A stretch of DNA of 5,875 nt from an uncultured Bacilli bacterium (GCA_947628445.1 CANQZX010000059.1:1-5875), one strand, 5' to 3'; shown: positions 1-4,681, counted from the first letter of the stretch. Notes: generated by a model not told the origin, from the sequence alone. Program-made: numbers and translations.

Positions 1-129
1 GAGACACCTATTGAAGATAGAATCAAATACACTAAAAACAATTTCAATCAATCACTTAAACAATTATTATCTCTTGGCCTTACATCTAATCAATTAATTG
101 ATTTAATTAATCAGAATGCCAACGATTAA
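1..129 (+). CDS. C-terminal fragment of a probable GntR/YtrA-type transcriptional regulator
   Basis: The reading frame enters from the left edge and ends at TAA (127-129), leaving 42 residues. The readable tail is rich in helix-forming residues and contains LLSLGLTSNQLIDLINQN. A pattern of basic helix, then 'LGLT/S..QLI.LI' just before the C-terminus, is typical of short GntR repressors of the YtrA subfamily, in which an N-terminal winged helix is followed by a short helical tail. The DNA-binding part lies outside the window, so the family call rests only on this tail and could be wrong. It is convergent with rpmH. YtrA-type regulators are often followed by ABC-transporter genes on the same strand, but none follows here. 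Confidence 0.4.
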   Translation, partial: ETPIEDRIKYTKNNFNQSLKQLLSLGLTSNQLIDLINQNAND

Positions 130-156
130 TAAGCTTATTTTTGACCTTCTTTGGGG

Positions 157-180
157 TAAGGGGAAGTCTGCCCTTTTTTA
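157..180 (+). terminator. Weak candidate terminator after the partial regulator gene
   Basis: AAGGGG (158-163) can pair with CCCTTT (171-176), including one G-T wobble, around a 7-base loop. The 3' arm runs into six T residues (174-179). It lies about 30 bases after the stop codon and a second A/T hairpin follows at 182-198 (TTATTTT / AAAATAA). The stem is short, so the call is tentative. Confidence 0.35.
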
Positions 181-253
181 CTTATTTTTATAAAATAAAT
201 TTCTTTTTTCTTTTCAGACTAACTCCTTTAGGAAAATATTTAAAATAAACTTA

Positions 254-382
254 TTATTTTGTCGTGATTAATTTCTTACGACCTTTTTTCCGACGATTTT
301 TTAAAATATCCGTATCTTTACGAGCAAAAAAGCCTTGTTTCTTTGCTTTACGGTGATTATTGGGTTGATAAGTTCTTTTCAT
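254..382 (-). CDS. rpmH: Ribosomal protein L34 (bL34), short variant
   Basis: This 42-residue basic protein of the large ribosomal subunit begins MKRTYQPNNHRKAKKQGFFA and ends in KNRRKKGRKKL plus ITTK. The first seven residues, the HGFRAR-like QGFFAR block and the RRxKGRK tail are diagnostic of L34, which binds 23S rRNA. The usual bacterial protein is about 44-46 residues. Here the link between the two blocks is KDTDIL rather than a longer stretch containing 'GRKVL', a loss of about four residues, while the C-terminus is slightly extended. The start ATG (380-382) follows a GGGAG ribosome binding site (390-394). In most bacteria rnpA follows rpmH, but no rnpA-like frame is present in the remaining 253 bases. 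The identification is secure from the termini. Confidence 0.93.
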   Translation of the reverse strand: MKRTYQPNNHRKAKKQGFFARKDTDILKNRRKKGRKKLITTK

Positions 383-412
383 AATATTTCTCCCTTTCTT
401 TTTAGCCCTTGT

Positions 413-442
413 ATTATAATATTAAAATAAAGAATAAGTCAA
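413..442 (-). promoter_or_regulatory. rpmH promoter
   Basis: On the - strand a TTGACT -35 box (442-437) is followed after 18 bases by a perfect TATAAT -10 box (418-413), about 30 bases upstream of the rpmH start. This is a strong housekeeping sigma promoter for L34, independent of the toxin-antitoxin genes upstream. Confidence 0.8.
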
Positions 443-464
443 GGAATTTTCGCGTTATTCTACC

Positions 465-774
465 CTATCTATTAAATAGATCACTATGACTTCCCGTAGC
501 AATTAATAACAACACTAAGTTTTCATCAACATACTTAATATATTAATAACCAATCCGGGTTAATGTGACATTCATAACAATGATCATATTCTTTATTAGT
601 TACTAATTTATGATTTTTATATTTCTTAGCTAACTGTTTTTTATTGGCAAGTTGAAAAATAATTTCTAATAATTGATTAATATTTTTTTCTTGATTTAGA
701 ACCTTTTTAAGTTGTTTTTTAAACTTGGTTGTATAATCAATATGATATTTTGGCTCTAAATCAAAATTAATCAT
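465..774 (-). pseudogene. YafQ-like (RelE superfamily) mRNA-interferase toxin, frameshifted
   Basis: YafQ-type toxins cleave mRNA on the ribosome and are held inactive by a DinJ/RelB antitoxin. The open frame from ATG (772-774) gives 79 residues and stops at TAA (535-537), immediately after the conserved CHINPDWLLIY block. The +1 frame continues without a break as KYVDENLVLLLIATGSHSDLF plus NR, ending at TAG (465-467); this is exactly the expected family C-terminus. Removing one T of the TT at 538-537 (- strand) restores a 102-residue protein. E. coli YafQ uses H50, H63, D67, W68, H87 and F91. The matching H55, H70, D74 and W75 are in the first frame, whereas H96 and F100 are only in the second. 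The product as encoded should therefore lack activity. The start overlaps the antitoxin end by 8 bases, with a GAGGT site inside the antitoxin gene. A sequencing or assembly error remains possible. Confidence 0.85.
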
Positions 775-1054
775 TAGTTATTGACCTCATCATTTCATTA
801 ACACTACTATATCCGGTTCTATTTCCCGATTTAATTTCTTTTTCAATTTGTTTAGATTCATTCAATGCTGCCAATAATTCTTTATTTGGATGAGTATTTA
901 CAATTTCAAATGGAACCCCATCTTTGTTGATAAGTTGTTTAATTGCCATATTAACATAAGTGCTCATATTTAAACCAAGATTTTTTAAGATACCATTGGC
1001 TAGTTCTTTATCTTTAGCATCAATTTGCACACTTATTGCTGATAGAGTTGACAT
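767..1054 (-). CDS. RelB/DinJ-family antitoxin
   Basis: This 95-residue protein is the antitoxin of a type II toxin-antitoxin pair. Its N-terminal half (about residues 6-50) has the ribbon-helix-helix pattern of RelB/DinJ: a short strand ISVQID, the helix DKELANGILKNLGLNMSTYV, then an NMAIKQL helix and the motif DGVPFEI. Dimers of this fold bind the operator of their own operon. The C-terminal half (about 57-95), with NKELLAALNESKQIEKEI, is the region that wraps the toxin. The start ATG is preceded by AAGGTGAG. Its stop overlaps the first codon region of the toxin gene by 8 bases, which signals translational coupling. The antitoxin frame is intact although its toxin partner is frameshifted, so it may now act as an orphan antitoxin or repressor. 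The family call is strong; the exact subfamily (DinJ versus RelB) is inferred from the YafQ-like partner. Confidence 0.88.
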   Translation of the reverse strand: MSTLSAISVQIDAKDKELANGILKNLGLNMSTYVNMAIKQLINKDGVPFEIVNTHPNKELLAALNESKQIEKEIKSGNRTGYSSVNEMMRSITND

Positions 1055-1082
1055 AAACTCTCACCTTCTTTCTTTTTTTCTT

Positions 1083-1111
1083 ATAATATGGTAAAAATAT
1101 GATAATGTCAA
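1083..1111 (-). promoter_or_regulatory. Toxin-antitoxin operon promoter
   Basis: On the - strand a perfect TTGACA (1111-1106) is followed after 17 bases by TATTAT (1088-1083), 28 bases upstream of the antitoxin start. Two near-identical 10-base words, AATATGGTAA (1085-1094) and AATATGATAA (1096-1105), lie 11 bases apart across the spacer and -10 region, a plausible site for ribbon-helix-helix autoregulation. Confidence 0.75.
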
Positions 1112-1118
1112 TATATTT

Positions 1119-1168
1119 TATATTAATTTTATATTAATTTTATAGATAATTAATATAAAATTAATATA
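1119..1168. repeat. Perfect 21-bp A/T-only inverted repeat in the origin
   Basis: Bases 1119-1139 are the exact reverse complement of 1148-1168, with an 8-base centre (1140-1147). Both arms contain only A and T and carry the repeated word ATATTAATTTT or its complement. The element could extrude as a cruciform under supercoiling or serve as the first melting site of the origin. It does not look like a terminator, as it has no G-C pairs and no coding unit ends nearby. Confidence 0.85.
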
Positions 1169-1208
1169 TATTATATATATTTTTATACGATTATGCTACT
1201 ATTTTAAG

Positions 1209-1240
1209 TTATCAACATTATTAACAACTAATTATTAACA
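1209..1240 (+). promoter_or_regulatory. DnaA boxes, left group (3 sites)
   Basis: TTATCAACA (1209-1217, one mismatch to TTATCCACA) is directly followed by TTATTAACA (1218-1226, two mismatches), and a second TTATTAACA lies at 1232-1240. All three point the same way, opposite to the groups to the right. These are the boxes nearest the A/T block. Confidence 0.65.
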
Positions 1241-1263
1241 CCTGATTGGGGATTGTTGTTAAT

Positions 1264-1305
1264 TGGGGATAATAGGGATAACTATTTTGTGGATAATGTT
1301 AATAA
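1264..1305 (-). promoter_or_regulatory. DnaA boxes, central group (4 sites, including a perfect one)
   Basis: On the displayed strand TGGGGATAA (1264-1272, one mismatch) abuts TAGGGATAA (1273-1281, two mismatches), and the perfect TGTGGATAA (1288-1296) abuts TGTTAATAA (1297-1305, two mismatches). The perfect site anchors the cluster. The two end-to-end doublets have no spacer bases. Confidence 0.8.
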
Positions 1306-1339
1306 CTTTACTTTTTTCTTATTTTACCTTAGTATAGAA

Positions 1340-1360
1340 TGTTGATAACTTTGGGGATAA
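1340..1360 (-). promoter_or_regulatory. DnaA boxes, right group (2 sites)
   Basis: TGTTGATAA (1340-1348) and TGGGGATAA (1352-1360) each differ from the consensus TGTGGATAA by one base and are separated by three bases. They lie 45-70 bases upstream of the candidate dnaA -10 box, so bound DnaA could also autoregulate dnaA. Confidence 0.7.
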
Positions 1361-1381
1361 GTTGTTGGTTCGACATTTTTC

Positions 1382-1410
1382 TTTTATTTTAGAAAAAAAT
1401 GTATTACAAT
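1382..1410 (+). promoter_or_regulatory. Candidate dnaA promoter
   Basis: TACAAT (1405-1410) is a good -10 box 33 bases before the dnaA start. No good -35 exists at the matching distance (TTTTAT at 1382-1387), so the promoter would be weak or activator-dependent. A second possible -10, TAGAAT (1335-1340), lies among the DnaA boxes. Confidence 0.4.
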
Positions 1411-1443
1411 TTATTTAGGAAGTAATGTTAGTGGGGTGAGGTA

Positions 1444-2814
1444 ATGAAAACTGACGAACTATTCGATAAATTTTTGTTAGAAATCGCCGGCCAAGTGAGT
1501 CAACAATCTTATAGTATCTGGTTTTCTAAATTAAAACTCATTGACATTAAAGATAATCTTATTACCATTAAAGTTCCCATGAATACTCATAAGCAAATGC
1601 TAGGGAGTACTTTTCAAGATTTAATAAATAATACTTTCTTTTCCTTAACGGGAATTAATTATGATTTTAAATATCTAACGGAAGAAGAATATTTGGCTAG
1701 TACCAGTCCTAGTTTAGAAGAGGAAACTGAACCAGTTAGAGAAATTTCCGAAAATAAAATAGAATGGAAAACTAATTTACAAAAAAAATATACTTTTGAT
1801 AATTATGTAGTCGGAAATACCAACCGATTGGCCTATGTGGCCGCAAAAGCTGTGGCTGAAACCCCAGGTGTCATTCATAATCCCTTATTTATCTATGGTC
1901 GGAGTGGTTTAGGCAAAACCCATTTAATGCAAGCCATAGGAAATTACATAACCGAACATAGTAATTTAAAGGTTTTATATACAACCAGTAATGAATTTAT
2001 GACTGATTTTACAGGGATTGCTTCTTTAGATAAAGGATCTAGTAGTTTAAATTATGCGAGTGAATTTAAAAATAAATACCGCAATGTGGATGTGTTAATA
2101 ATTGATGATATTCAGTTTTTAGTCGGCGCCGAAAAAACCCAAACCGAGTTTTTTCACACTTTCAACGAACTCCATCAAGCCAATAAACAAATAATTATTA
2201 GTAGTGATAAAAGTCCCGACGATTTAAAAAAGATTGAGGAACGCTTGCGAAGTCGCTTTATGTGGGGCTTACCAGTTGATATTTATCCCCCAGATTTAGA
2301 ACTAAGATGTGAAATAATTAAAGCCAAAATTAAAAATACCAGTATTGATAATAAACTTAACGATGATGTTATTGAATATATTGCCAATGGTTGTGTGAAT
2401 GATGTTCGGCATATTGAAGGCACTATTAACCGCTTACTGGCTTATACCGCTATGATGGTGCCCGAAAAAATAACTTTAGATTTTGCGGTCGAGGCCTTAA
2501 AAGATTATGTTAATACCAATATCTTTGTGAATAATTCAATTGCTTCGATTCAACAGGCCGTGGCGGATTACTTTCAAATTAAAGTGGAAGATTTAAAAAG
2601 TAAAAGTCGCAGTAATAAAGTGGTTAGACCTAGACATATAGCCATGTACCTCTGCCGGATGGAAACCGATGAAAATCTCGTAAAAATTGGTTTTGAATTT
2701 GGAGGGCGCGATCATTCTACCGTATCCACGGCAATTGATAAAATTGAGAAGGATTTAAAAACAGATGAGAACTTGGATAAGATGTTAAAAGAAATCAAAA
2801 ATAAGTTAAAATGA
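1444..2814 (+). CDS. dnaA: Chromosomal replication initiator protein DnaA
   Basis: This cytoplasmic AAA+ ATPase binds DnaA boxes, melts the origin and helps load the replicative helicase. Length is 456 residues, normal for the family. Domain I covers about residues 1-80 and a short linker about 81-112. The AAA+ domain has Walker A GRSGLGKT (152-159), Walker B LIIDDIQF (218-225), sensor 1 IIISSDKSP (250-258), the box VII arginine finger in RLRSRF (267-272, R271), and sensor 2 VRHIEGTINR (321-330, R322). Domain IV carries the DNA-binding signature VRPRHIAMYL (394-403) and GGRDHSTV (420-427). The initiator-specific motif region (185-216) is about seven residues longer than in B. subtilis or E. 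coli DnaA. The start ATG follows GGGGTGAG (1433-1440). The TGA stop is directly followed by a DnaA-box variant. The flanking boxes suggest autoregulation. Confidence 0.98.
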   Translation: MKTDELFDKFLLEIAGQVSQQSYSIWFSKLKLIDIKDNLITIKVPMNTHKQMLGSTFQDLINNTFFSLTGINYDFKYLTEEEYLASTSPSLEEETEPVREISENKIEWKTNLQKKYTFDNYVVGNTNRLAYVAAKAVAETPGVIHNPLFIYGRSGLGKTHLMQAIGNYITEHSNLKVLYTTSNEFMTDFTGIASLDKGSSSLNYASEFKNKYRNVDVLIIDDIQFLVGAEKTQTEFFHTFNELHQANKQIIISSDKSPDDLKKIEERLRSRFMWGLPVDIYPPDLELRCEIIKAKIKNTSIDNKLNDDVIEYIANGCVNDVRHIEGTINRLLAYTAMMVPEKITLDFAVEALKDYVNTNIFVNNSIASIQQAVADYFQIKVEDLKSKSRSNKVVRPRHIAMYLCRMETDENLVKIGFEFGGRDHSTVSTAIDKIEKDLKTDENLDKMLKEIKNKLK

Positions 2815-2886
2815 TGTTAATAACTTTTATGAAAAATAACCATAAATATTGGCAAATTAAAGATAAAATATTAAAGTTATTAACAT
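2814..2886. repeat. 14-bp inverted repeat of an extended DnaA-box word between dnaA and dnaN
   Basis: ATGTTAATAACTTT (2814-2827) begins at the last base of the dnaA stop codon and its exact reverse complement lies at 2873-2886, 45 bases apart. Each arm contains TGTTAATAA, a DnaA-box variant with two mismatches. The same 14-mer occurs at 1296-1309 in the origin. The right arm overlaps the candidate dnaN promoter spacer, so DnaA could loop the interval or repress dnaN. The function is inferred. Confidence 0.7.
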
Positions 2887-2900
2887 ATACACACTATAAT
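2871..2900 (+). promoter_or_regulatory. Candidate dnaN promoter
   Basis: A perfect TATAAT (2895-2900) lies 46 bases before the dnaN start. The best -35 is the weak TTAAAG (2871-2876, spacing 18). The DnaA-box variant TTATTAACA (2877-2885) sits in the spacer, which suggests control by DnaA. Read-through from dnaA is also possible, as no clear terminator separates the two genes. Confidence 0.55.
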
Positions 2901-2946
2901 TAATATAAAAAAAATAATTAATAATAAAAAGAAGGAGAAGAAAATT

Positions 2947-4068
2947 ATGAAATGGAGTATTGAAAAAAATGTTTTATTAGAGGCCTTAAATAATGTTACT
3001 AAGGCCTTAACCCAAAAGACAACGATTCCGGTTTTAAATGGGATTGTCTTTGATTTAACGGAAAAGGGAATTGATTTACTAGCCAGTGATAGTGAACTAA
3101 CTATTAAAGTTCATATCGCGGAAAAGAATATTAAAAAATTAGAAGGTAAAGGTAAGGTTATTATCCAAAGTAAATATTTTATGGATATGATTCGGAAAAT
3201 GCCCACTGATGTTATTGAGTTTGAGGTCGAAGATAATTTAAAAATTAAAATATCATCCCCATATAACCAATATCGGTTAAATGGTTATAATCCACTAGAT
3301 TATCCAAATATTAATATTGAAAAGAACAATGATGTTATTATTTTAAAGGATCAAGTTTTAAAAGAAATTATTAATCAAACGGCTTATGCTTTATCTAACC
3401 AAGAAGTAAGACCTTTACTTACCGGGCTAAATTTAAAAATTAATGGGGATATCTTGGAATGTATTGCCACAGATTCTTATCGTTTAGCCAAGAAAAATAT
3501 TCGGTTGAGTAATATTGTGGAAAAGAATATCAATATTGTAATTCCTGGTAAAAGTATTGTCGAATTAGAAAAAATATTAAATGAAGAAGACGAAGATGTT
3601 GAAATCTATATTTTCAAAAATAAAATTCTCTTTGTTTATAAAAATATTTATCTACAAAGTAATCTACTTGAAGGAACTTATCCGGAAACAAGTCATTTTA
3701 TTCCTAATGAATATGCCTACATTATTAATTTAAATTTAAATGCTTTATTTGATGCTGTTGATCGGGCTTCTCTTTTAGCGGATAATAAAGAAAAAAATAT
3801 TATTCGGATGGAAATTAAAGATAAAGAAATGATGATTACCTCAACCTCAAATGAACTAGGTAATGCGGAAGAAAAATTAAGTATTGAAAGTAATAATAAA
3901 GAAAGTATCATTATTTCCTTTAGTTCTAAATATATGTTGGATGCTTTGAAAGTTATTAAAGAAGATAATATCTTATTACTTTTAAATAGTGACGATAAAC
4001 CAATAATCTTAAAACCCGTTACAGATGAATCAGTTATTGAATTAATCTTACCAGTTAAAACTTATTAA
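2947..4068 (+). CDS. dnaN: DNA polymerase III beta subunit (sliding clamp)
   Basis: The beta clamp forms a ring dimer that encircles DNA and tethers the replicative polymerase and repair proteins that carry clamp-binding peptides. The protein has 373 residues, the normal size for three repeated clamp domains (about 1-120, 125-245 and 250-373). Family hallmarks are the N-terminal LNNVTKALTQKTTIPVLNGI, the LLASDSELTI segment, ATDSYRLAKKNI in the middle domain, and the C-terminus LPVKTY, close to the usual LPVRTY or LPMRL that lines the partner-binding pocket. The start ATG follows a strong AAGGAG site (2932-2937) at nine bases. It lies 132 bases after dnaA in the same direction, the conserved order. 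Nothing in the protein looks unusual. Confidence 0.98.
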   Translation: MKWSIEKNVLLEALNNVTKALTQKTTIPVLNGIVFDLTEKGIDLLASDSELTIKVHIAEKNIKKLEGKGKVIIQSKYFMDMIRKMPTDVIEFEVEDNLKIKISSPYNQYRLNGYNPLDYPNINIEKNNDVIILKDQVLKEIINQTAYALSNQEVRPLLTGLNLKINGDILECIATDSYRLAKKNIRLSNIVEKNINIVIPGKSIVELEKILNEEDEDVEIYIFKNKILFVYKNIYLQSNLLEGTYPETSHFIPNEYAYIINLNLNALFDAVDRASLLADNKEKNIIRMEIKDKEMMITSTSNELGNAEEKLSIESNNKESIIISFSSKYMLDALKVIKEDNILLLLNSDDKPIILKPVTDESVIELILPVKTY

Positions 4069-4092
4069 AAAGGATAGAAATATTCTTTTTTT
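4067..4092 (+). terminator. Candidate AU-rich terminator after dnaN
   Basis: AAAAAGGATA (4067-4076) pairs with TATTCTTTTT (4081-4090), with one G-T wobble, around a GAAA tetraloop (4077-4080); seven T residues (4086-4092) follow the stem's C. The hairpin starts inside the dnaN stop codon. Few G-C pairs make it weak, and it may only attenuate read-through into the comK-like gene. Confidence 0.5.
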
Positions 4093-4099
4093 CGTTATT

Positions 4100-4131
4100 T
4101 CGACAAAGTTTTTAAAAATAATAATTATAAT
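4100..4131 (+). promoter_or_regulatory. Candidate promoter of the comK-like gene
   Basis: TATAAT (4126-4131) is perfect and lies 25 bases before the start. TCGACA (4100-4105) matches five of six -35 bases, but the 20-base spacing is longer than the optimal 17. Such a promoter would be weak without an activator, which would fit a regulated competence gene, but this is inference. Confidence 0.45.
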
Positions 4132-4156
4132 AGGCCTTATTTCAGGGGGAATAGGG

Positions 4157-4591
4157 ATGAATTATATAATTAATAGTGAAACTTTGTGGTTAAAGAAAAA
4201 TAATTATGTCGTTGAGGTAGGGGAAACTAATAAGTTATTAACAATAGATAGTTCTTTAAATAAAATCATTGATGAAAGTTGTAAATATTATGGCAGTAGT
4301 TTAAAGGGACGAATTAGTGCTACCAAATATTTAACAGGAATAGTTAGTAAAGTACCAATAATAATTAGTGAAAAGAAAAATTTTCTAATTTTTCCTATTT
4401 TTTCGGAACGAAATGAGCAAGGTTTGTGGTTTGTTTATAACAATATTGTGTCTTACCGGCGCGTTAATAAATATGTGGAAATTACTTTTATAAATAATGA
4501 AAAAGTAATCTTTTTAATCTCTTTTACGATCTTTCATAATCAATTTTTAAAAAGTAGTCGTTTGCTCGCTTTATGTGCATTAAGAAATTAG
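4157..4591 (+). CDS. ComK-family competence transcription factor, short form
   Basis: ComK is the master activator of natural transformation genes in Bacillus and binds paired AT-rich boxes. This 144-residue protein aligns by eye with B. subtilis ComK over most of its length: IIDESCKYYGSSLKGR (37-52) against IVDRSCRFFGSSYAGR; KVPIII (65-70) against KPPIMV; FLIFP (76-80) against FLFP; then W91, the strand EITFINNEKV (108-117) against EVTFSNGKTM, and HNQF (127-130) against ENQV. ComK is about 190 residues. This protein ends where the last 40 or so begin, so it lacks the FMLYPK segment by which B. subtilis ComK binds the adaptor MecA. The start has a strong AGGGGG site (4144-4149) at seven bases. 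It lies between dnaN and recF, where yaaA is usual. The family call is good; control of competence in this organism is unproven. Confidence 0.82.
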   Translation: MNYIINSETLWLKKNNYVVEVGETNKLLTIDSSLNKIIDESCKYYGSSLKGRISATKYLTGIVSKVPIIISEKKNFLIFPIFSERNEQGLWFVYNNIVSYRRVNKYVEITFINNEKVIFLISFTIFHNQFLKSSRLLALCALRN

Positions 4592-4602
4592 GTTAAAATT
4601 GG

Positions 4603-4630
4603 GCAAAATCGGATAATTTTGCTTTTTTTT
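4603..4630 (+). terminator. Rho-independent terminator after the comK-like gene
   Basis: GCAAAAT (4603-4609) and ATTTTGC (4616-4622) form a perfect 7-bp stem with a 6-base loop, followed at once by eight T residues (4623-4630). It lies 11 bases after the stop codon and separates this gene from recF. It is the clearest terminator in the window. Confidence 0.85.
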
Positions 4631-4642
4631 GGTCTTTATTTG

Positions 4643-4657
4643 TGTTATAATTATAAT
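4643..4657 (+). promoter_or_regulatory. recF promoter (extended -10 type)
   Basis: TGTTATAAT (4643-4651) is an extended -10 element with a perfect hexamer. A second TATAAT follows at 4652-4657. No convincing -35 is present because the terminator T-tract occupies that position, which is tolerated by extended -10 promoters. It drives recF from about 4660. Confidence 0.65.
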
Positions 4658-4681
4658 GCATATAGGTATACACCAATGCAT
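4656..4681. repeat. Imperfect palindrome in the recF leader
   Basis: ATGCAT occurs at 4656-4661 and 4676-4681. Inside them GGT (4665-4667) pairs with ACC (4672-4674) around ATAC. The whole element can fold as a hairpin with a small internal loop, and it starts inside the second TATAAT. It could be an operator next to the start site or a leader hairpin. No known regulator site was recognised. Confidence 0.5.

Larger units (their letters stand above)
1106..1375. other. Chromosomal replication origin (oriC) upstream of dnaA
   Basis: This gene-free stretch holds an almost pure A/T block (1110-1187, with a single G at 1145) followed by nine perfect or degenerate DnaA boxes between 1209 and 1360. 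A DnaA-box cluster next to an AT-rich block and directly before dnaA is the standard arrangement of bacterial oriC in this phylum. The A/T block is the likely unwinding element; on the - strand, TAGTAG (1201-1196) lies between the nearest box and that block. The functional limits and the true unwinding site are inferred. A second site between dnaA and dnaN may cooperate. Confidence 0.85.

Noticed and set aside
530..545. Programmed +1 frameshift to make the full toxin
   Set aside because: The shift site TAT TAA G would need the Tyr tRNA to re-pair on ATT, which is unfavourable, and no stimulatory upstream element is visible. A simple insertion is the better explanation.
2812..2820. TGA read as Trp (mycoplasma code), extending dnaA by two codons
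   Set aside because: All Trp codons seen in dnaA and its neighbours are TGG, recF also ends in TGA, and DnaA has its normal length with TGA as stop.
2896..2923. Direct repeat ATAATTAATA twice before dnaN
   Set aside because: It is a short A/T word in an A/T-rich leader with no phasing or known function; it is expected by composition.
3717..3911. Reverse-strand open frame of 64 codons within dnaN
   Set aside because: It lies wholly inside the well-supported dnaN frame, is low in complexity (Ser, Leu, Ile) and has no ribosome binding site or family resemblance.
4077..4089. ComK box (AAAA-N5-TTTT) upstream of the comK-like gene
   Set aside because: Only one imperfect half (GAAA-N5-TTTT) is present, with no second box at a standard distance. 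It also lies in the terminator hairpin and could arise by chance in AT-rich DNA.
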